From: Tamarix chinensis
Lineage: Eukaryota; Streptophyta; Magnoliopsida; Caryophyllales; Tamaricaceae
Assembly: GCA_030549775.1 (NCBI GenBank)
Contig: CM060174.1
Coordinates: 97,976,132 to 98,040,131 of the forward strand
DNA length: 64,000 bases
Reading direction: 5' to 3'
Position 1 is the first letter of the stretch, and each line of letters opens with the position of its first letter. Positions 47,790 through 59,108 of the stretch are shown piece after piece. Both the position numbers and the translations under genes were made by a program. Below the pieces are notes generated by a model, which was not told the DNA's origin, did no database searches, and was given only the letters and a program-made list of their open reading frames with translations.

Positions 47790-47797
47790 TGACGTCA
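47790..47797 (+). promoter_or_regulatory. TGACGTCA bZIP-type site, distal to the CCR-like gene
   Basis: Perfect palindromic TGACGTCA about 740 bp upstream of the ATG. Such sites bind TGA/ATF-type bZIP factors. A chance match is possible. Confidence 0.35.
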
Positions 47798-47837
47798 GTC
47801 TATCACAGCAGCCTGCTTATCGTCATCCCGGGACGGG

Positions 47838-47843
47838 CACGTG
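47838..47843 (+). promoter_or_regulatory. CACGTG G-box, distal to the CCR-like gene
   Basis: G-box palindrome within GGGCACGTGTT, 40 bp from the TGACGTCA site. Bound by bHLH and bZIP factors in plants. Distance to the ATG (700 bp) and an AT-rich spacer between make a role uncertain. Confidence 0.35.
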
Positions 47844-48387
47844 TTCTTTGTCTTTAGTCCTTACTCCCTAGTGATTAATTTATATATATATATATATAAA
47901 AGAAAAAAAGTACCAAAAGTCCGAAACAATCTTTTGGTTCCACTATCATATCTTTTGAGTTGAATACTAGTGTAAACAAATAAAATATTATTTTAAAGCC
48001 TAATAAAGTAAAATTATTTTAATTCTTATAATCTATTTAATATTTAATTTATTTTTTTATATAATTTATATGTATATATAAAAAATATTATCCGTATATT
48101 TTTATATAATTAAACATAAATATTAATATAATAATATATACATAATATTTTATATTTTAAATTAAATATTTTAAAATTATATTAATTTTTCTCTTATTAA
48201 TTTCGTCCAAACTAATTTTTCATTAAAACAGATAAAAAGTAGATGGAAAGTCATCAGGAGAGTGGAGGAACTTCAAGTTGTGCACGTCTCTGGCACGATC
48301 GTTTAGTTGATCTCCAACGCTGACTTGTGAAGGCGAAAATAACTACCCCGGCTGAAACATTCAGGAGTCTGGAGCTATCTCTCACGT

Positions 48388-48395
48388 CACGTGGC
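48388..48395 (+). promoter_or_regulatory. ABRE / G-box in the proximal CCR-like promoter
   Basis: CACGTGGC, the ABA-responsive element core, lies in TCACGTCACGTGGC about 150 bp upstream of the start codon. A weak TATA-like GTATAACC follows at 48412-48419. Suggests ABA, light or stress control; inferred from motif and position only. Confidence 0.5.
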
Positions 48396-48540
48396 TTACT
48401 TAGTTATCGCCGTATAACCTTGTACCTTGTACCAACGGCCTACATTAACCAAAGCCGACTTGACCTAGTCCAAGTGGTAGAGAGAGGTGAGAGGCGCCGG
48501 GAAAGAAATTCAAGAGAGCGCTCGGCGGTGAGTGATTTGA

Positions 48541-50462
48541 ATGGCTATGTCGAAGGGCAAAGTGTGCGTGACAGGTGCCGGCGGTTATGTAGCTTCGCAT
48601 CTCGTAAAGCTTCTCCTCTCCAAAGATTATATAGTTCACGGCACAGTTCGAGATCCCAGTTAAGTATTACTTTTGTTTTCACCGCCGATCTCTCTCTCGC
48701 TCTCTCGCTCTCTGTACCAGTACGGTACTACTCACTATCTGTTCCGAGTCTTGGTCACTAATTACAAACTACGATTACTGCAACGAATGAATCTGTCCTG
48801 AATAGATGAGCTAGCTACCTTATAATACTGAAATTGGTCGTTCTGCGACGAGAAATCAAAGATTCATTCATGACTGCTAGCTTAGCTACTTTTTTTTCTT
48901 CTTTTTTTTGAAAATAATTATAAGTCCTTTGCAGGTAATGCAAAATATGCACACCTGATGAAGCTTGAGAAAGCCGAGGAGAACTTGAAGCTATTTAAGG
49001 CGGATCTACTCGACTATGATACGCTCCACGCTGCTATTTCGGGGTGTAACGGAGTGTTCCATGTTGCCAGCCCGGTTCCTTCCTCTTCTGTCCCCAACCC
49101 TGAGGCAAATATCCCTATCCCTGTTTCCTGTTTAATTCATCGCTTGTCTTACTTACTTGCGGCACCGATGTTTTCCATTCTCTCTTCTAGTCACTTTTGC
49201 TTAGCAACTAATTTGAGCCACCGGTCGCGTCCGTCGTCACCTGCTCACACAACTGATATCCCATTCTCATTATCGATCATTATGCAGATGTCGGTTTAAC
49301 TCACCACTAATGAGTAGGATGGATTTAATTAATTGAATCAGGTGGAGTTGATGGAGCCTGCCGTGACGGGCACAATGAACGTTCTCAAAGCATGCTCCGA
49401 CGCAAAAGTGAAGCGAATTGTGTACGTGTCCTCCGTCGCTGCTGTTGCCTTGAATCCCAGCTGGCCCAAGGATCGGGTCATGGACGAATCCTGCTGGTCC
49501 GACAAAGAATACTGCAGGCAAACCAACGTAAGACGGTTGAAAAATGGGTTGCCGCGCCGCACCATATTGAAACTATTAGCGGCCTCCGAGGCCTTACTAT
49601 TCTCGTTGTCTCTCTGTTTGATTTTGTGCAGAACTGGTACTGCGCCTCTAAAACGGAAGCGGAGTCTCTGGCGTTTGAGTATGCGAAGGCTAATGGACTT
49701 GATGTTGTCTCCGTCTGTCCGACCGTTGTCCTCGGCCCTGTGATGCAGTCGTCGGCGAATGCTAGTACTTTGATTCTCGTTAAGCTTCTGACAGGTAAAA
49801 AACTGGGAAGAAGATGGAGAAGAAGAAAAACTTTTAATTACTTTTTGGTATCCATTCATGTGGGAGGTAGGCCGGCGTACATATATAACTAAACTAAACT
49901 AAACTAAACTAACTACTAGTTTCATTTTATGCCTGCCTGACCAAACCAGAGGGGTCTGAGTCGGTGGAAAACAGGATCCGCAGGATTGTAGATGTACGGG
50001 ATCTGGCAGAGGCATTGCTCCTTACATACGAGAAGCCTGAGGCCGAGGGTAGGTACCTATGTACCTCCCACGCCATCCTTTCGTCGGAGCTCGTGGATAA
50101 GCTTAAGAGCATTTATCCAAAATACAAGTATCCCAAAAGGTAAATTAGATGAAACTTAAATTTTCTCGTAACGGGGGCCAAGTTATAAAATCAATACTAG
50201 CCACATGCGCTAACGAGCCCGCTGTCTGGGCGTTTGATTCCAATCCCACTGACTAATTATATGCACATGAGCATCTACCAACGTACCTCTCTTTGTAATG
50301 TCATTTGCTTGTGATGGTGCCAGTTTTACGGAAGTCGAAGACAAAGGAAACGTAACTTCGGCGAGACTGCAGAAGCTAGGATGGAGGTTCAGGCCGTTGG
50401 AGGAAACCCTGGTTGATTCGGTGGAGAGCTACCGTAAGGCCGGGCTTATAGTAGACGTTTAA
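48541..50462 (+). CDS. Cinnamoyl-CoA reductase-like NADPH-dependent reductase, six exons
   Basis: Exons 48541-48658, 48935-49104, 49342-49527, 49632-49794, 49950-50139 and 50324-50462 join in frame to 321 residues, a normal length for the CCR/DFR branch of extended short-chain dehydrogenases. Visible: Rossmann motif [12 protein letters not shown] (G12, G15, A18), Arg37 in TVRDPS that can favour [14 protein letters not shown] with the catalytic Ser (126/127), and Tyr161/Lys165 in NWYCASK. The closest family I recall is Arabidopsis CRL1-type CCR-like proteins. Canonical lignin CCRs have NWYCYGK, so the substrate is probably not simply a hydroxycinnamoyl-CoA. Introns are GT-AG except intron 2, which starts GC. 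Cytosolic; no signal peptide. Intron 4 carries a CTAAA pentamer run. No breaks seen; likely functional. Confidence 0.93.
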
Positions 50463-52238
50463 AGTTAAGTGCGTGCCTCCGATCTCTCCATATCAACTGG
50501 AGAATTAAACCCAGTTCCAGAAATAGTTATGGAGTACAACTGGGTGGATGGATGGATGCATGCATGCATCTTTCTTTGTTTGTAAAACATTAAGTAAGAT
50601 CGGTGTAGTTATATTACTAATTATCACTCCCGCCTTCCCTATATTAATACTAAGAAATTCATTTTAACAATTTCCTTATGTTTTTAGAAACTAATAAATA
50701 TAGTTTTCTTACATTCTTACTTAAAATGCAATAAAGTATTTATGGTATAGATAACAATAATAATAATAATAATAATGAAATAATATTAGAAGTAGAAAAA
50801 AAAGAGTGAGAGAAAATAAAAGGAAATACTCGCCGTTCCCGCCACTGATTGATTGATTGATTGGTAACGCATCATCTTCTTGTGTTTGAATTTCTATTTT
50901 GATGGTGAGAGCTGGAATGGAAGGGAGGAGGGACCATAATATTGACGTACTGGATCGATCGATGCATGTTCCTTTGTATTATTATATGGTCCCCTGACCC
51001 GTAACCGAGCTGGGTTTTGTGGTCTCCGTTGCATCATCGTCCGCTCTTTAATTCTCGTCGACGTTTTCTCTGCCGCAGGCTTCGTCTCCATTTTTGGCCC
51101 CTCTGCCGACTTTCCTTTCCTCCGCAGATAAATATCCCGGCGGCTGCTAATTTTGAAAAGAAATAGACGAATCATGATCTTTTATCATAAATTAGTTTGT
51201 AGTACTTTCAAATAAATAAATAAATAAATAAATAATTATGTACGTTAGAATAGGAATAAAAATAAGAATGAATGTGCGTTGTTCGGGTTCATTTCACAGC
51301 TAGCAGTGTTTGATCAAAACGGAGCTGAAGTACTGGTGCTTGATGTTCCATGTTGTGTGGTGCGATTGATCATGATGACTTCTCTAGTACTTTATTTTAA
51401 TAATAATAATAATAATGGTAAAGAAAAAAATAAAACTGGGCCCTATGGTTGGTTGGTTGCTGCTGCTGCTGTTGTGGGTATTATATCATCATCATCATCA
51501 ATCATCATTGCTATTATAGATCGGTTGCTCGGTCTCCTCCACCCGACTCCTCCGCATTATTCATGCCGACATGGGGTGCGGACTCCGCGGGCGATCTTTT
51601 TTCCTCGAGAGTGAAATGACCGGCCCTTCTGCCGCATCGCCTTTAAATATGAGACGGCCGTCGTCTCCAATAATTTCCCCCTCATTTATTCTATTTCTAT
51701 TACTTTATCACAATTTTAATTCTATAACATATTATTTACATTTATATTATTTAATTATTTAATTTATATTAATCTATATATATATATATATATATTTTAT
51801 TTATTTATCTTTTTTAATTTGATGTATGCTAAATTTTTAAGGAGATAGTATTTTTAAAATATATTATATTTTTTCCACATCATTGTTTTTTTAATTTGAT
51901 GCTCTTCACATTTAGAATGGAGAGTCTTTTTTTTTTATGTCAGATGCTCTAAAAAGATTAAAAGCACACCCCTTACTAAATATCTGCCTTGTAAATATCC
52001 TACATATCTGATTAGAGATGGTAACGAGATGGGGTGGGCCAGAGACGGAAATCCATCTCTATTTTCAAATCTGATAAGAAAAATAATATTTAAATTTGAC
52101 CTAATTTTTCAAATTTTTTAACTGAAATTTTCTGACCCAATTCTTACGGAAATCAAATTTCTATATCCGATCTATTTTTATTTTTAATTTATTCTTCGAT
52201 CTTAAAATTCGATCCGATTTTTTAAATCCGACTCTAAC

Positions 52239-52298
<60 letters not shown>

Positions 52299-53790
52299 AT
52301 TCAGGGATGAGAACTCTGAATCATTCCCATCCCGTCCCAAAAAAAATCTACTTCAAAAATTTTTGATTTCTCTTTCCGAATCGGAATGAACCTTTTTTTA
52401 AGGAAACTCTAAATCGTCAGAAAAATTGCCATAGATCTGATGTGTTCTGACGGAACTACTGCCATTGATCGCCCCCCGTGGTGTATTAATTATCGACCTA
52501 ATATGGAAGTAGTAATAATCGACCTGCCAAAATTGTGCAGTGAGTTCGCACCCTGCCAAAAGTGTGGCCTATATAAATAATCACATGAAGCTCCTATTCT
52601 GGATGCCTAACGTGACGGCACCCGTATTCATCCGATTGGGGACTGTCATGTCTCAAACACACGAACTAACTACATTCCCTTACGACCTCCCCCCCCCCCA
52701 CACCCCCTCTTTCTTTCTTTCTTTTTTTCTTTTCCATACCATAATAGTCAGTTAGATAGTGCTTACCGAATACAGCAACGAGCCAACGGCTTAAAAAAGA
52801 TGTGTAACCATCATACGTACTTTGGGAAAGTCAATGTTGGGTCGCGATTTAGAACCGATATGGATTGGCTGGTGAGGACTGGAGCAGCTAACTTAACTTC
52901 TAGTTTAAGGCTTGAGTCTGGTAAAAAATAAATAAAAATTTAAAAGTTCTAGTAGTATATTATTGCGGTGTTTGCGTTAGGATCACACCGATGATCGGTT
53001 CGATTGAGACGTAGAGCATGATTGCTTGCTTATCTATCTTTAGTGGTCCGTCTCCAAAATTCAACACCATGCACTACGAACCTCCTTAGATCAGACGATC
53101 AAACCGGCTCCCTCATATATCACTTTTTTTTTTTTTTTACTATTTTAAAGGTCTTCCCACACCTATATATCTTAACCCGTTTTTTTTTTCCTACTTTAAG
53201 TTAGTGGCTCCACAATATTCCGTACACATTAAATAGGCATTCCTAGTAATATAAATTATGAAATCAAATTTAAAGACAAACAATTATCTCTCTCTATATA
53301 TATGTGTGTGTGTGTGTGTGTAACAAAGTCATTTTGTGATAGTTTTACACATGTAGATATTGGTTATTTGATAGTTTGTTTGTTTATGTAATTAGGAAAA
53401 GAAATGAGTTCTAGATTTGGAGTACAATATAAAAAGATTGTTAATACTATGATAACTTTATTTTTATATTTTTTTATATTATAAATGCGCTCTCTCACAC
53501 ACACACACACATTTATGTATATCATCGCCCCTTTCTTTATTCTAAATGTTAGTATCCGAATAATACTTGGTGGAAACCCTATATATATATATATAGAGAG
53601 AGAGGGAGAGAGAGAGAGAGAGATTGATTGATTTTCCAATGCCTAAAAAAATTATTTAGGTGCAAGCAACTAATATTGGTTTAATTGATAAAAAAAACTT
53701 GTGCCCCTCCAACCATAGATGTGTTTTGGGCTCGAAGATGGAGTCTCCGTCTTCTCCCCATTCTGCCTTGTTTTCATTTCTAGTTGAAAG
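50463..53790. other. Intergenic region with microsatellites, no gene recognised
   Basis: Holds (AAT)n (about 50755-50775), (AAAT)n (about 51211-51236), ATC repeats (about 51486-51502), (TA)n at 51776-51795 and about 52245-52294, (GT)n at 53303-53322, (CA)n at about 53497-53512, and TA then GA runs at 53580-53622. At 52015-52420 sequence around ATGGGGTGGG and its mirrored CATCCCGTCCC, split by the TA run, looks like a degraded inverted-repeat element. The minus-strand frame at 50894-51175 and others are not supported as genes. Confidence 0.5.
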
Positions 53791-53862
53791 TGTAGCACCT
53801 TCACATTTATATTTTTTTTATAGAGTTTGCAAAAGCTATATCGAAAATGGGGTGAAATTGCC

Positions 53863-53910
53863 GCATCTAGCATGATAATGTACAACTAATACATACCCTG
53901 TGTTGGATGC
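53863..53910 (-). other. Two-part stem-loop in the LTR 3' end, copy in F
   Basis: GCATCTAGCA (53863-53872) pairs with TGTTGGATGC (53901-53910) over ten positions with two wobbles. Inner stem ATGTA (53878-53882) with TACAT (53890-53894). Confidence 0.6.
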
Positions 53911-54589
53911 AAGGATAAAAGTGTCTTTATAACTTAAGGACTAAGTGTAAGCGACACACAACCTAAGACCAATATAAGATTCACTAAACGAAGATTCATA
54001 GAGCAAAAAAACTATGTTAATGGAAGAGATGAGAATATAAATAGAATAGCATAAAACCTTTAACCTTTTAGAACTAAAATCATATAAAATATACAAAGGA
54101 ACAAGGGAGGAAAATAAGTGCAGATAACTTGTGTAGGGACAGTTGTCACTCCCCCGTATAAGGCTTCACAAAAGAAGAATGTCATGAAAAACAATACTGA
54201 TTACTAATTAGTCCCCTAATGTGCCATGATTGATGCAAAGCCACATAGAATGTTAAAATAATGGAGTACTTAGTAAAATTTAGCTCATATCACTACTTAA
54301 ACACAATTCATGCAATCACATGATAACACATAGTATGTTTATGCATGCTTGTACTTTCTAGCAGCCTAGTAATGATAACATGCAATCTCCTAAAGTATGT
54401 GCTCATGGAATTTCTCCCATACATCCAAAAAGGTAATTTTATAATCTATCTTTATAAGTTCAAAGTCTTTCATATTTAATGACCAACACGGTAATAATAA
54501 TTATAAGTCTTAAGATTCTCGTGTATAATGAACAATCCATGAATGATAATAACCACCAACATGCTAGCAATAATTACATCGTGTTTAAC

Positions 54590-55190
54590 AACAAACAGGA
54601 AACGATATTCATTTGATGGAAATTAGAACTAAAAGGCTTTCAAAGGGGATACCACACCCACCTTACTTAGTTTAGTGTATGCATTGGACTATGTCGGTAG
54701 CCCTCAATGCTTAATGACCAACATGTAACGATAATATTGTTATGTTTAACAACAAACACACAATGATATTTATTTGATGGATAACAGAGCTAAGAGGATT
54801 TCAAAGGATATACCACATCCACCTTACTTAATTTATTGTGCACATCAGACCACTCTATCGACCCTCGTTATTTAACAACCAACATGTAACAATAATTATA
54901 CCGTGTTTAATGACCAACATGGAATGATAATTATGCTATATTCAACGACCAACACACAACAATATGTATTTGATGGACAATATAGCTAAGAGATACCACA
55001 CCCACCTCACTTAGTTTAGTGTACACACTAAACTACGTTAGGAACCCTCAATGTTTAATGACCAACACACAAAGATAATTATGTTGCGTTTAATGACCGA
55101 CATGCAACGCTATTTATTTGATGGGCACCATAGCTAAGAGGTTGTTATAAGGGATACCACACCCGCCTTACTTAATTTCGTGTGGCATAC
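54590..55190. repeat. Tandem repeat, ~130-190 bp unit, in element F
   Basis: About four degenerate copies carrying TATTTGATGGA, then AGCTAAGAGG, then ATACCACACCCACCTTACTT and ending in ATGACCAACAYG. A further partial copy resumes at 60255 on the other side of the CACTA, showing that the transposon landed inside the array. Confidence 0.75.
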
Positions 55191-56213
55191 ACCACTACAC
55201 AAATTTGATTAAAAGACGACCAGTATAAGGTAGTTTCAAACTAAGTCATTATCTAATCTATTGCCCAGCAAGAAACAACACAGAAGGAGCATTTTGGCAT
55301 TTTAAGCGGGACATATATACAACGGTTTTAAAGTATAACAGCCATATATACTCTTAATGAGAGAGATAAATAATTGTTAAAGGTATACACGACGGTTTTA
55401 ACTTATAACGGCCGCGTATACCCTAATAGTGTAGAAGGAAATACACAACAATTATAAGATAAAATCGTTGTGTATTCCCTTAACCAATATTTAACTATCT
55501 CGTTGAGGGAATACATGACATTTTTATTTTATAATCGCCATGTATTATCTTTTGCACTATTAAGGTATACACGGTGGTATTAATGTACATCTGCCATATA
55601 TACCCTTTTCCCCCATTTTTTTACTTCGTCTTTTCTTAACCTATAACCGTCTGTATTTTTTCACTTTACCTCTCTTCTCTTCACCATATTTTTTGCTCCT
55701 TTTCGTTCCTCTACAGTTTGTTGACGTCACATTTCTCTCTTTCTGCTCACGATATGCTCATTATTCTTTTTTTCTTTTCTTTGAAGTTTAAACATTGTGT
55801 ATAAGTTTCTCTTTATTTCTAAATTTTGATTATGTTATTTCTTATTCGAACCTTTATATTGTGTATTTCATTATTCTTTGTTCAGTATACAATATATGAT
55901 GTTGTAGTGTATATTTGTATGCTCTGTGTTGTTAGTTTTTGTGTTGATATGTTCTGTGAATATATATTATCAAACTATGTATTTTGAACAATAGAGTATA
56001 AGGGTTAATAGGTAATACTCTATAGGAATTGCGGTATTATTACTAGTGCAAATGTTGTTGTGGTGTATATGTGTTCCGGATATGTTGTTTTTTTTGCTTG
56101 ACTTGGCTAATGTTGTCAAAATCGCCATTTTTTTAATATAATTTAAGAGCCGAACTATACTTATTTATCGTTATAGATCGTAATTAGATACACACAATCA
56201 GGTTGTCTATAGA

Positions 56214-58090
56214 ATATATAAACGGTGTTCAAGACTTTACTAAGTTAGTCATCGAACATTCAAAAGATCCTCTGCGGATATATTTCCCATGTGTGGACTG
56301 TGAAAATATGATAAGAAGAAGCGTTAATAAGATATAATATCATCTCATTATATGCGGAATTGATAAGAGTTATACTAGGTATATATGGCATGGAGAACCA
56401 CTTCTTAATGAACATAGTGATGCATGAGCATCTTCATTTGATGACCACAGTCTCGTCATTAATTTTTTCAAGTTTGACAGCCACAAAACTCTCTTTATTT
56501 GAAAAAATTAATCATCAAACAAAGCCTAGCCATGCAAGCCATGCCAACCACCCCCTTTATACCTCCCCAAATCAACCAAAAAGAAGGCACCTAAGGCCGC
56601 ATTTTTTTTCAAGTTTCCCCCCAATATTTTTACCCATTTGCCCTTAATATTTTAGCCCTAAAGATTTAAAAAAAATGAAGCCTATCTACACCCTTGGAAG
56701 CCACACAAATCCCTCTCGTGTTGGATGTCAAGTCATTTTTAGTACTTAGGAAGAACAATGTAGATTTGGAAAAGAACAAAGAAGGCCATAGTATATTCCT
56801 TACTTCATTTTGTTCCTTACAATATTAAAAGGACATTGGTCTCTTTCATTTCCAATAGCATGGTTGTTATATGAATTAGAACGTGTGCTAATGGGGGATG
56901 GAAACTCAAATTTGCTCAAACTTCCACCCCCGTGACCGAAACTCATGGGCTAGAACTTAGGTAGATTTTCTCATTTGTTTTATCTCTAATCACATGTATT
57001 AGTTAGCTAATTTGTAGCATTTAATCCTACACTTATTCTATAAATGTCAATGATAGAATGGAATGGAAAAAACTCAAATTTTGGTTAATCATTTTCTCTC
57101 TAAATATCAAAATCTTATCCTTCAAATCTCAAGTGTAAGAGTTTGAAGATTTTGCAAAAGTATTTCAAGAATTATCCTTAGAGTTTAAACCTTAGGCGGT
57201 TCTTGCAAGTATTAATTCAATGGGTTACCAATTATCATTTTTTATCCTCTCAAACCTTCCCCATTTCTCTCTTTGTTTCGGTTGTTCTAAGGGTTCTTAG
57301 AACACCAACATATAGTAAGACGCAAATTGGATCTTATATGCATCACCTAGTGTGGTTGACCACGATAATGTCGAAGTTGCAGATTATTTTGCTTACATGG
57401 AGGAATTGATAAAAAATGTTGAAGAATGTTTTAGAGACCATATATAAATGTTTGAAAAGTTGGTTAATGATTTAGAGATGCATTTGTACAATGGTTGTAC
57501 TAAATTTACAAAATTATCTACCGTGTTACGACTATAACATTTGAAGGTGGGTAATGGATGGATCAATAAAAGCTTCACTTCTCTTCTTGAGCTCTTGAAA
57601 TAGATGCTTCCAGATGAGAATGTGCTTCCTCCTCGTACTTATAAAGCTAAGAAGATTCTATGCTCTATGGGTTTGAATTATGAAATGATTCATGCTTGTT
57701 CTAATAATTACATTTTGTACCGTAATAAACATGCATCATTAGATAGTTCTCCTTAGTGTCAAATGTCACGATACAAGAGGGTTAAGGTTCCTAATAAGGT
57801 TTTATGGTACTTTCCAATTATACCACAATTCCTATACATGTTTTGTAATGAGGAAAATATAGAAAACCTTATATGGCATGTGAAATGAAGGATTTCTAAT
57901 GATAAACTTAGACATCCGGTAGATTCTCCTCAATAAAAAATGATTAATTCTATATACCCTAATTTTGGTAGTGAAGCTAGAAACTTGCGAGTTGCACTAT
58001 ATTTGGACATAGTGAACCCTTTTAATGGAAATACCAACTATAGTTTATGCCCTATTATTCTGGTGATATACAATCTTCCCCCATCTTCAG
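56214..58090 (+). pseudogene. CACTA TNP2-type transposase, decayed
   Basis: An N-terminal transposase-associated domain at about 56230-56410 reads YFPCVDCENMIRRSVN then SYTRYIWHGEP, as in CACTA proteins (CPCVKCxN...WxxHGE). After a roughly 850-bp non-matching stretch the TNP2 core starts (about 57330): YNGCTKFTKLS, NGWINKSFTSLLELL, MLPDENVLPPRTYKAKKIL, MGLNYEMIHACSNNYILY, PNKVLWYFP, then LRHPVDSP and about 57960-58080 NFGSEARNLRVALYLD and IVNPFNGNTNYSLCPIILV. These match TNP2 motifs such as LPxNxYEAKK, HACxNDCxLF and NPFxxxSxxYSxWPV. Stops (for example after SLLELLK, and at CPVCG-equivalent) make it inactive. Sequence after YNLPP joins directly to the ORF2 part, so the transposase C-terminus is deleted. 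Confidence 0.8.
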
Positions 58091-59108
58091 GTTGCACTCT
58101 ACCATTGGGGGTTGATAAAGTTTGGGTCTCAATTCATAATATCCTCGAGGCATATTTAACGGATCTAGTGCCACTTGATGTGACATATAATTGTGAAGAA
58201 GAGGATATTCCCGTACTATGCCTATTAGCCTGGCAATTCGTTGGATGGCCGAGCAACCTTATATTTGTCAAGGATGAGGTAATCCAATATTTTTTTTTCA
58301 AATTTAGATTACATTATTGTTACTTAAGTGATAATATATAATCTAATAATTATGTTATCTACTTTTTTTTACTTAGGGTGTTCATATCATCACAAAAAAA
58401 AATTGGTTTAGCAAGAGGGGAAAAATATATAGTGTACGTGGAAGCCCAAAAAGCTTTAGGAAGGAACGTAATAATTAAGCGTCATGACCTATCGCCTCAA
58501 TTTATGTTGTATTTGGACATGACATTATCATTATATGACAATTCTATTAGGATTCCTCTTCCAGCTGATTTGCACATGAACTTAGAAGATCTGAATATCT
58601 GGATTGGGGCAAAGGACATCCTACATTTGTTACAACGTCAACATATAATTGCATATACGAGGTGCTTTAAATCCTTTCATGTTTGACCTTATTTTAAGTA
58701 TTAGCAGAAATGTGGTGTTGATGCTAAAAATTTATTCTTTCATGGTCATATATTCTTGAAAGATAATGTATTATCTAATGCCATAGACGAGTCTGATGTA
58801 TAAATATTTATATGCTCAAACATGATTTCCAATGAAATGATAATATTGAACATATTCCATATATGGTTAACTCGATGAAGATGGCTCTACATTCCCTCTT
58901 GTTTGCTCCATTTTCCTTTGACATGCATTGGGTAGTAGTGATATTGCATCCATCTTCAGGTACTGCATATTGGATGGATTCGATTGATGTAAATTCTCAT
59001 TCTGATCTAAATTTGCCTATGGAAAGGGACATATTTGTCCATATAATGATGTTAGTTAGAATAACACACACACACACACACACACACATAAATCTTCTTA
59101 ATATATGA
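58091..59108 (+). pseudogene. CACTA second protein with Ulp1-type cysteine protease domain, decayed
   Basis: Blocks: VPLDVTYNCEEEDIPVLC then LAWQFVGWPSNLIFVKDE (about 58165-58275), the segment that ends the N-terminal half of TNP-Ulp proteins. An intron-like gap follows, then PQFMLYLDMTLSLYDN, DLNIWIGAKDILHLLQRQHI and the protease strand MHWVVVILHPSSGTAYWMDS (about 58922-58981), which holds the catalytic His and Asp positions of peptidase C48 (SUMO-protease fold). The Cys part is not readable; the frame runs into an (AC)n run at about 59065-59088. Ulp1-like domains are common in CACTA and MULE elements; their role is unsettled. Frameshifts break it. Confidence 0.7.

Noticed and set aside
50894..51175. 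93-codon minus-strand frame downstream of the CCR-like gene
   Set aside because: Basic, low-information product without domain or splice context.
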